Source: Delphinapterus leucas
Lineage: Eukaryota; Chordata; Mammalia; Artiodactyla; Monodontidae
Assembly: GCF_002288925.2 (NCBI RefSeq)
Contig: NW_022098024.1
Location: forward strand, 3,615,560 to 3,679,559
Direction: 5' to 3'
DNA length: 64,000 nt
Shown: positions 12,870-23,429 of the stretch, in pieces
Layout: each line of letters begins with the position of its first letter
Position numbering within the stretch: position 1 is the first letter of the stretch
Notes under the pieces: generated by a model
Told to the model about the DNA's origin: nothing
The model's input: only the letters and a program-made list of their open reading frames with translations
Database searches by the model: none
Program-made: the position numbers and the translations under genes

Positions 12870-13500
12870 GTTTATTCTTGTATTAAAAGTAGAACTTCCA
12901 GAAGCCATTGCAGCTCTGTCAGCAAGATTATTGTGTTTAGAAACTTCATCCTTCTGCTCTGTGTGAGCTCTGCAATGATTTACTGATATCTGAGCAGGTA
13001 GCTGTAAAGCCTCTGACAAAACAGCTATCATTATTTTCCATGATATATTTTAGTTCTCACTGAATTAAAAATCCTCTATTTAAAAAATTAGTCTTTGCAC
13101 AACAGAAAAGAATCATGTGTTTATTAGTATATATCCATATTAAATCCAGAACCAAGAATTGCAGCTCTAGTAAATACTATTCATGTGTCTGCTTTTGCAG
13201 ACTCACAGACAAATCATGAGCTTCTAAGGAATTATGATGTCATCACAGCATAGGAAGCCTTAAGTGAGCCACTTTTGTCCCAGCCTATCAGTGAACATTA
13301 TCAAATATGCAATAAAAAAGGAATAGCAGATAAATCAGGTCAGGTTTTTTAAAATTTGGAATCTGCAATGCTAAGGGTAGAGGCTACTGCCAAATTCAGT
13401 TGTTCAAATGCCTCTTCAGATTCTGGAGTTCAGACCAGAGGATCTGGAGAATTATCATGCAATATCTCCATCAGAGTGTTTGCTCACTCTGCAACAGCTG
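12870..13500 (-). pseudogene. ERV RT connection / RNase H remnant (pol), broken
   Basis: RNase H would degrade the RNA strand of the RNA-DNA hybrid during reverse transcription. The minus-strand frame 12840-13031 shows SVNHCRAH followed by SKHNNLADRAA at about 12941-12906. This is the typical C-terminal RNase H signature of class I retroviral pol, including the aspartate in the LADRAA block. Upstream sequence (13032-13500) should hold the connection domain and the first acidic residues but is out of frame and unclear. The domain is cut off at its end by the L1 insertion. Confidence 0.75.
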
Positions 13501-13611
13501 GAAACCACTCTCTACAATACTGTGCTAGTCCCCAAAATTGTCTGATTTTTGGTAGTAGACTGTTTTATCTTCAAAATGTACTGACTGATAGGTTGTAACA
13601 CTTGGTGTTGA

Positions 13612-13662
13612 CGACACCTGTAACACTACAATTGACAACTGTAACACTACAGTTGACGACAA
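13612..13662. repeat. Short tandem duplication within ERV RT
   Basis: Two imperfect copies of a unit of about 23 bases built on CTGTAACACTACA followed by TTGAC lie head to tail. They fall just after the LGHL segment of the broken reverse transcriptase. Confidence 0.75.
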
Positions 13663-14029
13663 ATGTCCTAAATGTTTTGCCTCAGTTGAGCAATATTGCA
13701 ATTTTTCCAGTGAGGGTTTATGTCCTTGTGAAGCAAAGAATGTTAACAAATCAAAGTATCGCATTTGCATTACTTTCCAGTTTCAGAGGCTATCAGCAAA
13801 TCATCTACATTTTGAATAATTAAAATCCATCTGGTTGGATGAATGCCTTTAAATTTCTCCCTTTCTCTCTCTCTCTCGTAGAGGATTAGATGAAAAGGTA
13901 AGAGAGCCCTGAAATTTTTGAGGAATTCTTTGCCATAAATACTGGACTCTTTTGTAAAAAAATAAAAAAATAAAAAATAAGCAAACAAAAATATAGACTC
14001 ATCCAGTAGCGAAGAAGAAAGGAGAGGGG

Positions 14030-14075
14030 AGAAGAGAGGGAAAGAAAGAAAGAGAAGAAGGAAAGAAAGAAATTG
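14030..14075. repeat. GA-rich simple repeat
   Basis: Purine-rich GAGAGGGAAAGAAAG type low-complexity tract within the decayed RT region. It creates lysine- or serine/leucine-rich spurious frames on the two strands. Confidence 0.85.
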
Positions 14076-14559
14076 CAAAACATAGATCAATTACAGAGAA
14101 AACTTTTGTAGACAATAGTACGAAAATCAGTTGTCAGAATAGGTGTAGGGTTGGGAAAAATAGATTATATAGATCTATATAAAGCTTGGCCATCTTTATC
14201 AAATTTACAATCCTTTCTTTACTGGAGGTATCACAATGTGAGTGTCCCATTTTCAAATTATTCTTTGTTTTATGAATTCTTTTATAACCATTTTTATTCC
14301 TTTTAATTAAGTTCTAGACCAAGGATACAGTTTTACATATGGCCATGGCTTATCCTTTTAGTAAACTGTTTTTGTTGGTTCTGTGTCTCAAATTAAATGC
14401 ATATTATTATTCCCTATTGTTTCCCAGGTTGTTTCCGATTGAGGTGCTTTTTCTAGTACAGTATATGACTGGGACTCTCTGCAAAACCACTTTTCTTTCA
14501 GAAGGCACATTATAACCAAATTAGGTGTCTTTTCCCAAGATGCTCCACAGGTCCTGCAT

Positions 14560-14860
14560 CCAGAGCACAGAAGCAGCCTTTAAGTTGCACAACAGGTCTC
14601 TCTGCATTACAGTTACCAGAGAATCAGGAGAAAAAAGGAACACATGTTCCGCAGTGAAAGGACCTATCTGTATGGAAACCATAAAGGAAAAAGAAGACAT
14701 AGAAAGCTGAGCTGAGATACTGACAACCTGTAGTGATCTGTCCCCAAACAGAGAAACATTTCCAAGGAAATTTCAGAATAGTAGCACGAGTATCTTTCAG
14801 AGAAGGCACGGATAGATTAGCCTGAGGACATATATGGTTTACCAGTTCCTACCTGTAAAA
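14560..14860 (-). pseudogene. ERV protease remnant
   Basis: The position between gag and RT is where retroviral protease lies. On the minus strand a segment reading RDLLCNLKA at about 14605-14579 matches the conserved end of class I protease domains (a G-RDLL type motif). I did not find a convincing catalytic DTG or DSG box. Stops and frameshifts break the region. Confidence 0.5.
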
Positions 14861-15083
14861 TTTCCTCAATCTGTCAATGTTGAGCCTTTTGCTAAATATT
14901 TTCTAGCTGAGGGTTTGTCCTAGGATTTCTTGATACTCTTGTTCTTACAACTCCTGCATACCCCAGAGTCTCTGCAACTCCTCTTTCAATGTCCTGGCTT
15001 TTTGAAATAATAACATATAAGCTCCCTTTGTCCTTTCTTCTCTTTATATGTTGGCCAAATTCTAGACTATTCCCTTTATTGCG

Positions 15084-16300
15084 TTATAACTGAGCAGCCA
15101 ACACTGTGGTCCTTAATTTCTTTGTCTCTAGTCTGTCCGAAAACTTAGAAGCTGCTGCTAAAATTTGAGTAATAGTATGTCCTTGCCATTCTACCACCTC
15201 TTCTGTACCTTGGTACAGGTAGTCAACAAGGAAGCTGAGACAAAATTTGCTAAAGACTAGAGTGTGATTTTGATCTACCCCCAGGTTCATGCCAGTGAAT
15301 TTTGAGAAAGCTTCAATGAACCACTTGATGGAAATCAATGGGGGAACTCACCTGTCTTCTGGGTACACCTGCAACTTCTCCCAGCTCACCTTTAGGGGAA
15401 AGTCTTCAAGTACTGCCACTAGCAGTCCCTCTCGATGGTTGTCTAAAGTCCTTAGTTTTTCTGTATTTGAGGGGTGGGGAGCTCCAATGGCATATAGTTG
15501 ACTTCCTTGGCCACCATACCATTGATGTGGTGATTTCTGGATCCCAATATGTTTGCTCTATGAAAGGAGCAAAGTTTTCTGGTTGCAGAAATCTATGCAG
15601 TAGCCAGTCTCTAAGCTGAAAACATGCTTCTGAGTATTTCTGCATACTTCTAGGACACTGGCAAAAGAAGTCTTTAAATGAGTAATATCAGCTGTCAAGG
15701 AAGGTATGTGGATAGCAAGGCAGTCCTGGGCAAGTGCATCAGTGGCATCAGCTTTTCTGGCAATCCAAATAGGAGGGCTGGTTTTCCTCATATTGAGACA
15801 AGGAAAAGGTAAATTATATGATTTATTGATTCTCTTCCCATGTTGACATTCATGAACTTAACACCTTGTGTGTTTTTTACCAAGTGGTCATTTCAGCAGA
15901 TCTCCATTTTCACATTGGAGCAAGCTTATTTTAACCTAATTTTTCAATTTTCCCCTGGTCATGTCTTTCATCATGTCTGTTTTCCTACCTACATGGTGTG
16001 TGTATGAGAAGGAACTCTTCCAGTTGGAATCTGGGCTAAGAAATGAAGTGACTCAGGGCTAGGCCACAAGGTGCACAAAACTGTGTCCTCAAACAGAGCA
16101 GGTAATTCATTACCAGCTAAAGAAGTTGTGCCCTCATCCCACTTTAGAGGAAAATCCACTAATGAAGGGAACCACTCATCTGAAATATCATCACCTCCCT
16201 CCTCCCCAGAGTCAGTTTGAGGCAAGGAGGGATAAACATGCAGGGAGAGCAGAGGGGCCAGATAAAGCAGAAAAAGGACGAGGAAAAGGTTTCTGTACAA
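15084..16300 (-). pseudogene. ERV gag remnant, broken in several frames
   Basis: Gag forms the virus core. Four overlapping minus-strand frames (15989-16300, 15558-15791, 15406-15645 and 15084-15338) occupy the place of gag just inside the 5' LTR. The first has an acidic, proline-containing stretch (LPQTDSGEEGGDD) like the region between matrix and capsid. The last starts with WFIEAFSKFTG (about 15323-15291), resembling the capsid C-terminal part of gamma-like gag, and later has ITQILAAASKF. No intact nucleocapsid zinc knuckle was found. Assignment rests on position, order and these short motifs. Confidence 0.65.
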
Positions 16301-16832
16301 CAGAAAATGCCTTTAATTCTCACATTTCCTTCTCCATTTTTTTTCCCATTCTTTTCTTCTAGCTATCCAAATCACTCAGTTTTTCTTTTCTTGTAGTGAT
16401 ATTTATCCCATAAATATCAGTACTTCATTTGCTTGGGATGAGGCCCCAACAAATACATTAATTAATCCAAGTTAAAAGAACCAACCCTAGGCTACTGTAA
16501 GACTAGATTCTCATATACCCATTCCAGATACGACAGAGAAATATTAACCCCTTAAGGGAAAACTCTGCAAGCAACATTTCTGATTTTCTATATTTTCCAA
16601 TCATATAATGATCCTGTCAGGATTTAGAGCCTGAATTCCACAGGCTTATTCAAAGTTAAATCTTAAATTTGGGGAAGATGGTTCATCCAGCTAGTATTCC
16701 AAAAGAGAGGAGAACTACAAAGGAGACTTTTTATAATTCAGGGTCTCATACCTGACTGTTGTGTGGCCACAGACTTTCAGCCAGTTCACTCAGTTCAGGA
16801 ACCGCTGGATACCCTACCCTCCTCACCAGAGT
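16301..16832 (-). other. ERV 5' leader and possible primer binding site
   Basis: This is the untranslated leader between the 5' LTR and gag. On the minus strand, four bases after the LTR end, TGGTGAGGAGGGTAGGG begins (16828-16812). A TGG start near the LTR is expected of a tRNA primer binding site. It partly resembles a leucine-tRNA type site with a small deletion, but I cannot assign the primer tRNA with confidence. Confidence 0.4.
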
Positions 16833-17523
16833 TGTTGGAGAAATATAATTAAAAACAAAATCTCCCAACCCAGAAAACCTCTCCAAAAAAGTAGAAGAGA
16901 AAAACACTTATTATTGAGCATGTACTAAACTAGAATATGATGTACATCACAGGCAATCTACTAAGTGATAATCAAGATAGAAAAAAAAAATCACCCTTTT
17001 ATATAGCCAAACAGATTCAATCCCTTACATACAAGTTGTTAAGATAAAAAATAACTACTCAAGTAAGAAGAATGGACTGTACCATTTGTCACTTATAGCT
17101 CATCCTGCATTCACTTGGTAATTGGGATGATCACCATCTGTGTTAGTTAATTGGCTTTATCTAAAGGAACAATTAATTTCTCATATCTTTATGACAAGAG
17201 AAAGTTTTACAACTTGAAGCATGGTATCCACCAAACTTAGGCTTCTACCCTCTCACAGAAACTACGAAATGGGGCCTTATCTCCCCTGATGATTACTTTT
17301 TCAAAGAGATGTCCCCCATGTCTTTGAGAAAGACTTTTCTGGGTCTTAAAGCTGACAAAGGGGTCATTTAGCCCTTAAAAAGACTTATGTACATTTCAAA
17401 GGACAGCAAAAGACCTTACAAGTTTCTAAAGTAGGTGCTCTAAGAAAAAGGGGGAGGGGTGTCTCTTTTATTTTTAACAGGGAGAATCCAGCTTCTAATA
17501 TTTAATTTGTATTTGCCCTTTTT
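16833..17523 (-). repeat. ERV 5' LTR (right copy), outer end damaged
   Basis: Begins TGTTGGAGAAATATAATT on the plus strand, parallel to the left LTR, and ends TATTTGCCCTTTTTTA. The expected ...CCCTTACA terminus is missing. It carries extra blocks absent from the left copy, notably around 17138-17185 (TTAGTTAATTGGC...) and 17270-17295. The outer end abuts old L1M sequence that does not join directly to the L1M end left of the provirus. Confidence 0.83.
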
Positions 17524-17529
17524 TATAGT

Positions 17530-17880
17530 TAAAAATTATTTTTTGCCGACCCTCAAATCATGAAAAGATTCTTCTATGTTTTTCTCTAAAAGCTTAATGG
17601 TTTTAACTTTGTAGTTAAATTGATGATGCATCTGAATTTTTTGTGTGTATAATATGAGGTAGGAATAGAGAGCTTTTCCCCACAAAATAACCATTTATTC
17701 CAGCATCATCTGATGAAAATATTTGCCTTCCCCCCATTGGATTGTTTTGGTATCTTTCAAAAATCTTAAATAGTAGCACAAGTATGGGTGTATTTTTAAA
17801 CCTCTCATAAATGTTCATTATCTGTTTGTTGATTTTCATGTGATCTTTTATTTATGGATTATTGCATTTTTAACTTTGAC
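17530..17880 (-). mobile_element. Old L1M copy, antisense, second part
   Basis: Continues the antisense L1M ORF2 found at 7320-8675. It runs from CTTCTATGTTTTTCTCTAAA through AATATGAGGTAGGAATAGAG to the block containing CCCCATTGGATTGTTTTGG. In the family consensus these blocks follow each other in this order. About 200 bases of L1 that should lie between the two parts are not present. Confidence 0.78.
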
Positions 17881-17904
17881 ACTGAACACAATTACTTGAT
17901 GCAG

Positions 17905-18040
17905 AGAGATAATGATGTTCTCCATTTTTCATATAAGGAGACGAAAGATACACAAATTTAAGAGATTTTCTCAGGGCAACTCAGCTAAAGAATCACAGTG
18001 GAAGAACTTCCGACTTCAGGTTTACTTTGTGCTGAACTCA
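17905..18040 (+). mobile_element. MIR SINE relic
   Basis: Weakly conserved MIR core: CATTTTTCATATAAGGAGAC, then an AGGGCAACTCAGCTAAAGAA segment that parallels the MIR 'ggtcacacagctagtaa' block. No ends are visible. Confidence 0.5.
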
Positions 18041-18258
18041 ATACCTGGTGACAGTATTCTTCCTCCTGATTCCAGTGGTTCTGTGAGTGTCTTTTTCAGA
18101 GAGATGCATGTAGAGATGGGGCTTATTATGCAAATGTGCAGAATAGTGTTTTACAAATTTTCTGTAATGTTATCATACCTGGAAGTCATAGGAATTCTTC
18201 TATAATTAATGGATAGTCTAGAAGAGATTTTTTTAGGATTATATTGCACTACTGTTTT

Positions 18259-18468
18259 TTTTGTTTTTTTTTTTTGCGGTACGCGGGCCTCTCACTGTTG
18301 TGGCCTCTCCCGTTGCGGAGCACAGGCTCCGGACGCGCAGGCTCAGCGGCCATGGCTCACGGGCCCAGCTGCTCCGCGGCATGCGGGATCTTCCCGGACC
18401 GGGGCACGAACCCGTGTCCCCTGCATCGGCAGGCGGACTCTCAACCACTGCGCCACCAGGGAAGCCCT
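18259..18468 (-). mobile_element. CHR-2-like SINE, antisense, full length
   Basis: A T-rich tail is followed by GCGGTACGCGGGCCTCTCAC and the body, ending in CCAGGGAAGCCCT at the tRNA-like head. The target-site duplication CACTACTGTTT is seen at 18247-18257 and 18470-18480. GC content is far above the flanks. It is near-identical to the other CHR-2 copies in this window, which suggests a fairly recent insertion. The 121, 79, 78 and 77 codon frames here are SINE artefacts. Confidence 0.95.
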
Positions 18469-18481
18469 CCACTACTGTTTT

Positions 18482-21080
18482 GACACATTTTATCTAGCTT
18501 CAGAGAAAATAGGTTTATATCTGCCAGCAGGTAGTCTTATAAAGGCTCTGCTAAAGTCTAGTTTTGCAACCTAAAAGAAAGCATCTTGAAGTAAAAAATA
18601 TAACAATAATTATAATGCTCTGAATTACTTTTACCCACCAAACATTAAATTCTAGAAATATCTGAGATCCCATAAACATCCTTTCAAATGAGTGCATCTT
18701 AATAAAGAGATTAAATTTCTCTTTACTTTGTCTTCTTCAACTATAAATGTTTGATAATGTCTGCTCCTTTAAATCCAGCTCTCATATCCCCTGGCTCTTT
18801 ATCAAGCAGACTAGGGCATTTCAAACATGGAGCACAGTGTATTGGTATATTTTATGGCATTAAGTGTTATTCAGTAAACAATACACATTCATGTTTTTCT
18901 TGAATTTCTTCCTCACTAACAAAAAGGAATAGAAATGTATGTTGTCCTGGGACTCCAATAACTGGTGTCAATTTAAGCTGGCCTCATGAAACAACCTCAG
19001 GGATTTTAGTGTTTCTAGATCGTAATGTTCAAGGGTCCTGTCATTTTCTCCAGTCCCTTTTTCTACTCTTCACTGGAAATATTTCCCTTTTAATAACATG
19101 ATTGGGCAGACTCAATAGTGGTCAGAAGTTAACTGCAACAAGTACCACTTTCCAAAATACAAGAGATGAAAAATACCCACAGGTGCTATTGCTTCATGCC
19201 ATGCACAATACTAGAATACATTATGTAAAGAAGTCCGTGTTACTTCCTCTCAACGTGCTCAGCTACTGAATGCTTTGATTTCAAGGCACTAAATTATTAC
19301 TGCATCCATTACTTCTGTGTGACCATCAAGACATGATCACAACACACAGTCAAATGATTCCAGCCTTAAAATCATAGAGCTGTTTTACTGGCAAACTGAA
19401 TCTATACAGCACAGTCTTGGTCAGTTTTGATTTTTAATAGCTTTGGAGCCTATTATAAAATTACATAAGGAATTGTCACTTGCAATCCTTGATTTTTTAC
19501 ATTGTAAATACCTCAGGTCGTCCGGATAATATTTCATTTGCATATGGCCACATTTCTTACACCTATAATAGCTCAGGAAGTTTTATCATTTGGACTACTT
19601 CATTATCTCTTTTTATAGTTTGTGTCCATTTTAAGCCTTCTAAGGAATCATCCACATCCATCCCCAATTCTCCCCACAAGAATCTTACAGGATAAGGGGA
19701 ACTTCCCTTTTAAGAATGGTTCGTCATTTTTATGTATTTTCAGAAGACTTTCTCCCTCTTCCTTATTCTCTGTCATTTTGTCATTTTGTCATCCTCTGTC
19801 ATTGACTCAGAATGCAGTCTCTTTGGAAATACAAAGCAAATATCCATTGACTGATACTTGAGACATCATTGAAAGTGTCCTACTTATAAATCCTTGTCCC
19901 AAGCTATTGAAGACAGGCTCTGTATACATTTTCTGATCCATTGCTACCTTAGCAACTAACTTCAATTACTCTTCTAAGCCATACTACACAAGCAAGCATC
20001 TCTCCGATGAGCAGTACTTTAACTTGCATAAATCTATGGTTCTTAACACTCTGAAATCCCAGACTAAGTCACTAAACTCTTGGACACTTCTCCTGAAGCA
20101 CTTGTTCATCCACAGAATATAAATGACTTCACATTTCAGAACAAGTTCTTTCTTTTTGCTACTTGGTGACTGTAACACTTCTGGCATCTTAGTAGACTGT
20201 TTTAGCTATATATTAAAAGATGTCTTCCCCTGGGATATGAGGATCACACCTGAGACTCTGCTCTTGTTTCTGAACTGTTACTATATTTTATAAATACCAC
20301 TTTTCTGTTGCTTGCCCTAAGACCTTGACCCTTGTTCAAATGATGAACGTATCAATTTTAGGGACAGAAGTATCTTGTTATACCCTAGGACTCTGATGAT
20401 ATAAGATATTACACATTCTTTTTCTAGGCAGAGGCTTAAAATAAGCTTTAGGATTTCAGAGTCTAAGCCTGATTCAGCATCTTTAAAATGTATATATTTA
20501 GGCAGTTCCCTTTCAATGATTTTCCTGAAAGTTACAAGAAAATCATATCTTTGACAAGTTTTTTTAGGACTCCTAGAGTCTTGGCAGTCTTATCCAAAAG
20601 TTTTAGCTCTTTAAGATCTCTTTGGTGAACTCTGGTTGTATGCTTATAAGGTTACAGATTGGGATTAGAAATAAATTAAGGAATCTTTTTTACGCAGGTG
20701 TAATGAGATGCTCAATCTGTATAATACATTGTAACAAAAGTGTCAGAATTTGTTGGATAAAAGCTGATGGAATTGAAGTCCATGTGTTGATGATCAAGTT
20801 TTATGGCATCTCTGTTACCTGACCTTCCATGATTATGCTTCCTTCACTAGGGCCACAGTTGAGACCAGATTTTTCCCCACTTGATCACAGATGATAACAT
20901 AATACCATATCAGAGTTGTCCCATTCAATTATTTTATCAGTAAAGGACTTAGAGAAAGTGGTGTGATTGAGACACATAGGCCTTTAGGATTTGTTGAACA
21001 AAGCACCTCTCTATGGAGAAGTGAGCGAGGATCATCATATACTTGCTAATATTACTAATCATCTAAGTGTGCTGAGCTAA
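18482..21080. other. Unclassified intergenic DNA with a possible coding-like relic
   Basis: No intact gene. The plus strand has short tandem TTTTGTCATT units near 19772-19802. On the minus strand, the piece at about 19480-20190 translates into several longish frames. One segment near 19560 reads RCKKCGH, which is only loosely like a CCHC zinc knuckle. I could not assign a parent gene or element. Confidence 0.4.
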
Positions 21081-21084
21081 ACCT

Positions 21085-21290
21085 TTGCATATACTAACTA
21101 AATTAATCATCACAACAAACCTCTTACATTGGTACTATTATTTTTTTCCATATTAAAGATAGGAAACTGAGATGAAGACAGGTTAAGTGACTTCTCTAAG
21201 TTCTTGGGGCAAGTGAAAGATGGGGTCAAAATGTTAACCCAGGCGGTCTTACTCCAGAGCTTGTCCTCTTATTTACTAAGCAATACAGAA
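21085..21290 (+). mobile_element. MIR SINE
   Basis: Follows the MIR consensus over most of its core: an AATTAATCATCACAACAAAC block, then AGGAAACTGAGATGAAGACA, then GTTAAGTGACTTCTCTAAG. It ends with a TTAACCCAGGCGGTCTTACT-like segment and GAGCTTG. Diverged, as expected for this mammal-wide family. Confidence 0.85.
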
Positions 21291-22207
21291 ACTCCTGACC
21301 AAGTGTGGCAAAGCTGAACTGAAATTTCTTCAGAAGATTTTGCCAAACGTTATCACTTTCTAGTTGTTTTCTTTAAATGTTTCATAAAAATTTATAGGTT
21401 GCTCTAAAATTAAGAGTGAATTTGCACTTATCCCTGGTTATCAATACTCCATCAGGGTCATGAATTTAGGTTGAATTCCATAGGCTGTAGTTGATAGAAC
21501 CTGCTTTAATAATTTTGGTAGCAAAAACAAAGTTGTATCCCCTTTTAAATGACTATGAGTCCCACCTTGCAAATTATAAGTTGGCCATTATTCTCCTGGG
21601 AATTCTCTTCCTTGACATTCCCATGACAGTGGCTCACTCAGTTGGAATAAGTCAATCTTCATTACATTGCCTGAAAGTCTGAATCAGTCATGGAAGCACC
21701 CTGTTTTCCTGGATTGTTGCTCTCTGCAGCTATTCTTCAAGCTCAGGTGTGTGATACAAGTTGTACCTACAGGTACCCAACACAAATACGTCTTGCTTAC
21801 TAAGCTCCTAAAATGAGGGATAAAAGCAAAGGATATGATGCAACCACCAAATGTCAACAACGATCTTCTCAAAGTCTTGGATATTCAACCTGAATTAGTT
21901 CCACATGGTGGTCCCGGTAGTCAAAAGCTGTTTTCATGAAACGAAATCTTCCTTTCTTAAGGGTAGGTCTATCTAAAGACACTCTGAATTTTTTATTACT
22001 AAAGAAAACATAACACTAAGGCTATTTTCAGAATCAAGGACAGTAGAGTTATCTCAATACAAAAGTTGTGAAAATTTGTCATACCATATCTATGTAAACA
22101 AAGTATTCATCCTCATGTGTTTCCAAAACAAAGGGAGTTTCACTGGCAATGCTTTCTTTACCTCAATTCTACAAAATTGCCAGTATCCCTAAAATCTTAC
22201 CATTAAG

Positions 22208-22249
22208 GGAGAGAGAAAGGCAGGCAGGAGATCGAGAGAGAGAGAGAAT
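22208..22249. repeat. GA-rich microsatellite
   Basis: GAGAGAGAAAGG, then GCAGGCAGGAG, then a GAGAGAGAGAGAGA run. Confidence 0.9.
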
Positions 22250-22528
22250 CTAAAAATCTAGTGTCTGATCAGGGCGTATCTACCCTGAAATAAAATTTCT
22301 GAATAAAATTTCTCTTCAGTCTAATAATTGAAATCTTGTTTCTCTTCTCACATATTCACTTGGGTAATTGAGAACATTCATGGGTGGTGGAGAAATAATT
22401 TTTTTAAATTCTACTAAAACAATTCTAGGATATTTCCTCAATTTAAATCTGGACTCATGCAGACTCTATCACCTTGAAAAAATTTCCCTTGCTCTCCATT
22501 GCCCTTTCACCCCCTCTATAATGCACAT

Positions 22529-22564
<36 letters not shown>
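22529..22564. repeat. (CA)n microsatellite
   Basis: Uninterrupted CA dinucleotide array of about 17 units, followed by a GA-rich stretch (GGAGAGAAAGAGAGAG). Confidence 0.97.
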
Positions 22565-22567
<3 letters not shown>

Positions 22568-22744
22568 GAGAAAGAGAGAGAATGCTGAGATTAATTTAAT
22601 ACTTTTATTCTGTTAATTATTCCTTACCTGAAGTTGATATGTCAAATAATAATTATGATCATGATGATGGTGATGACAATGATGACAATGTTAAATGAAA
22701 GAATACACAAGGTTGTGCTGTGAAGTGAGCCTTCAGTGATTTTT

Positions 22745-23330
22745 GTGTGCAAGCAGAGTAATGGACCCCAAAGATGTCCACACCCTAAACTCCAGACCTG
22801 TGAAGTGTTGTCATGGCAAAAGGGAATTTGTAGATGTGATTCAGGACACAGATTTTGAGATGAGAATAGACTGAGTTATTCCAGTGGAATCAATCTAATC
22901 ACATGAGTCCCTAAAAGCAGAGACCCTTTCTCCACTACAGAGTGCCATATCAGAAGGGACAGAGAGATGATAGCCTGAGAAGAATGTAATTCCCATTGCT
23001 GGTTCTGAGATGCAGGTGGCTATGTGCAAGGGTGGGGGAAAGGCTTCTAGACTCTAAGCGTGGCCCTAGCCAACAGCCACCAAAGAAACTGGGACCTCCA
23101 TCTTACAAGCACGTCACACCAAACTCTGCTGAACTTTGAATGAGCAGGAAACAGATTCTCACCTATAGCCTCTAAAAAAAAAAATACGCAGCCCTGCCAA
23201 CATCGTGGTCTTAGATTGGTGAGAACTATACAAGGCTTCTGACATACAGAGCTCTAAAATATTAAATGTGTGTGGTTTTAAGCCAGTTTATGGTAATTTT
23301 AATGTCAGCAATAGAAAATAAATACAACTT
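22745..23330 (+). mobile_element. MLT1-type MaLR LTR, sense
   Basis: Strong match to the MLT1 pattern: GACCCCAAAGATGTCCACAC, GGCAAAAGGGAATTTG, AGATGTGATTCAGGACA, the ATCACATGAGTCCCTAAAAG block, and AGCCCTGCCAACA. The usual polyadenylation region comes next (GGTTTTAAGCCAGTTTATGG). It ends GCAATAGAAAATAAATAC. Solo LTR with no internal MaLR sequence. Confidence 0.88.
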
Positions 23331-23337
23331 CCTAAAT

Positions 23338-23385
23338 AAATAAATATATATACATATATATATATTTTAAATATATATATTTTAG
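23338..23385. repeat. AT-rich simple repeat
   Basis: Alternating TA run with short interruptions directly after the MLT1 LTR end. Confidence 0.9.
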
Positions 23386-23429
23386 GGATTCCCATCCCTC
23401 TTGAAATATGACACTGCACCATGTTTGTT

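Larger units (their letters stand above)
13501..14430 (-). pseudogene. ERV reverse transcriptase remnant (pol), broken
   Basis: Reverse transcriptase copies viral RNA into DNA. In minus-strand translation the palm motif reads NVDDLLIAS at 13811-13785, where active enzymes have YVDD or a similar box. The first residue of the box is therefore changed. After a frameshift at about 13770 the next segment contains SQGHKPSLEKLQYC and KHLGHL (about 13728-13665), the conserved region just after the catalytic box. Further 5', a PPVKKG-like finger block and an RT-like ILTTDFRT segment can be seen near 14100-14210. GA-rich simple repeats at 13862-13880 and about 14030-14075 have expanded within the coding region, and tandem repeats follow at 13612-13662. 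Confidence 0.82.
8676..17523 (-). mobile_element. Degraded class I (gamma-like) endogenous retrovirus, minus orientation
   Basis: Two related blocks of about 630 and 690 bases lie in direct orientation at 8676-9302 and 16833-17523. Each begins TGTT and holds the shared core AAATATAATTAAAAACAAAA. Between them, minus-strand translation gives, in order from right to left, gag-like, protease-like, reverse transcriptase, RNase H and integrase remnants. All are broken by stops and frameshifts. The pol motifs resemble gammaretrovirus-like class I elements. The provirus sits inside an old antisense L1M and is itself interrupted by another antisense L1 at about 11605-12868. It cannot encode any intact product. 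The domain order is direct sequence evidence, and the class assignment is inferred from motif style. Confidence 0.88.
21291..22744. other. Unclassified intergenic DNA with simple repeats
   Basis: No gene seen. Contains the GA-rich tract at 22208-22249 and the CA tract at 22529-22564 (listed separately). Confidence 0.5.

Noticed and set aside
13612..13662. Tandem repeats considered as a CRISPR-like array
   Set aside because: Only two imperfect units without distinct spacers, in a vertebrate genome within ERV pol. This is a simple tandem duplication.
13525..13770. 81-codon minus-strand frame as a small gene
   Set aside because: It contains the post-YVDD segment of a retroviral RT and is a fragment of the decayed pol.
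16126..16362. 78-codon plus-strand frame near the ERV 5' end
   Set aside because: It is antisense to the gag-like remnant and has no domain of its own.
18209..18574. 121-codon plus-strand frame and its neighbours in other frames
   Set aside because: They overlie an antisense CHR-2 SINE. The same peptides recur at 8340, 48172 and 50604 because the SINE body is open in several frames.
23338..23385. TA-rich run considered as a TATA promoter or replication origin
   Set aside because: It is a simple AT repeat following an MLT1 LTR, with no supporting gene or initiator element.
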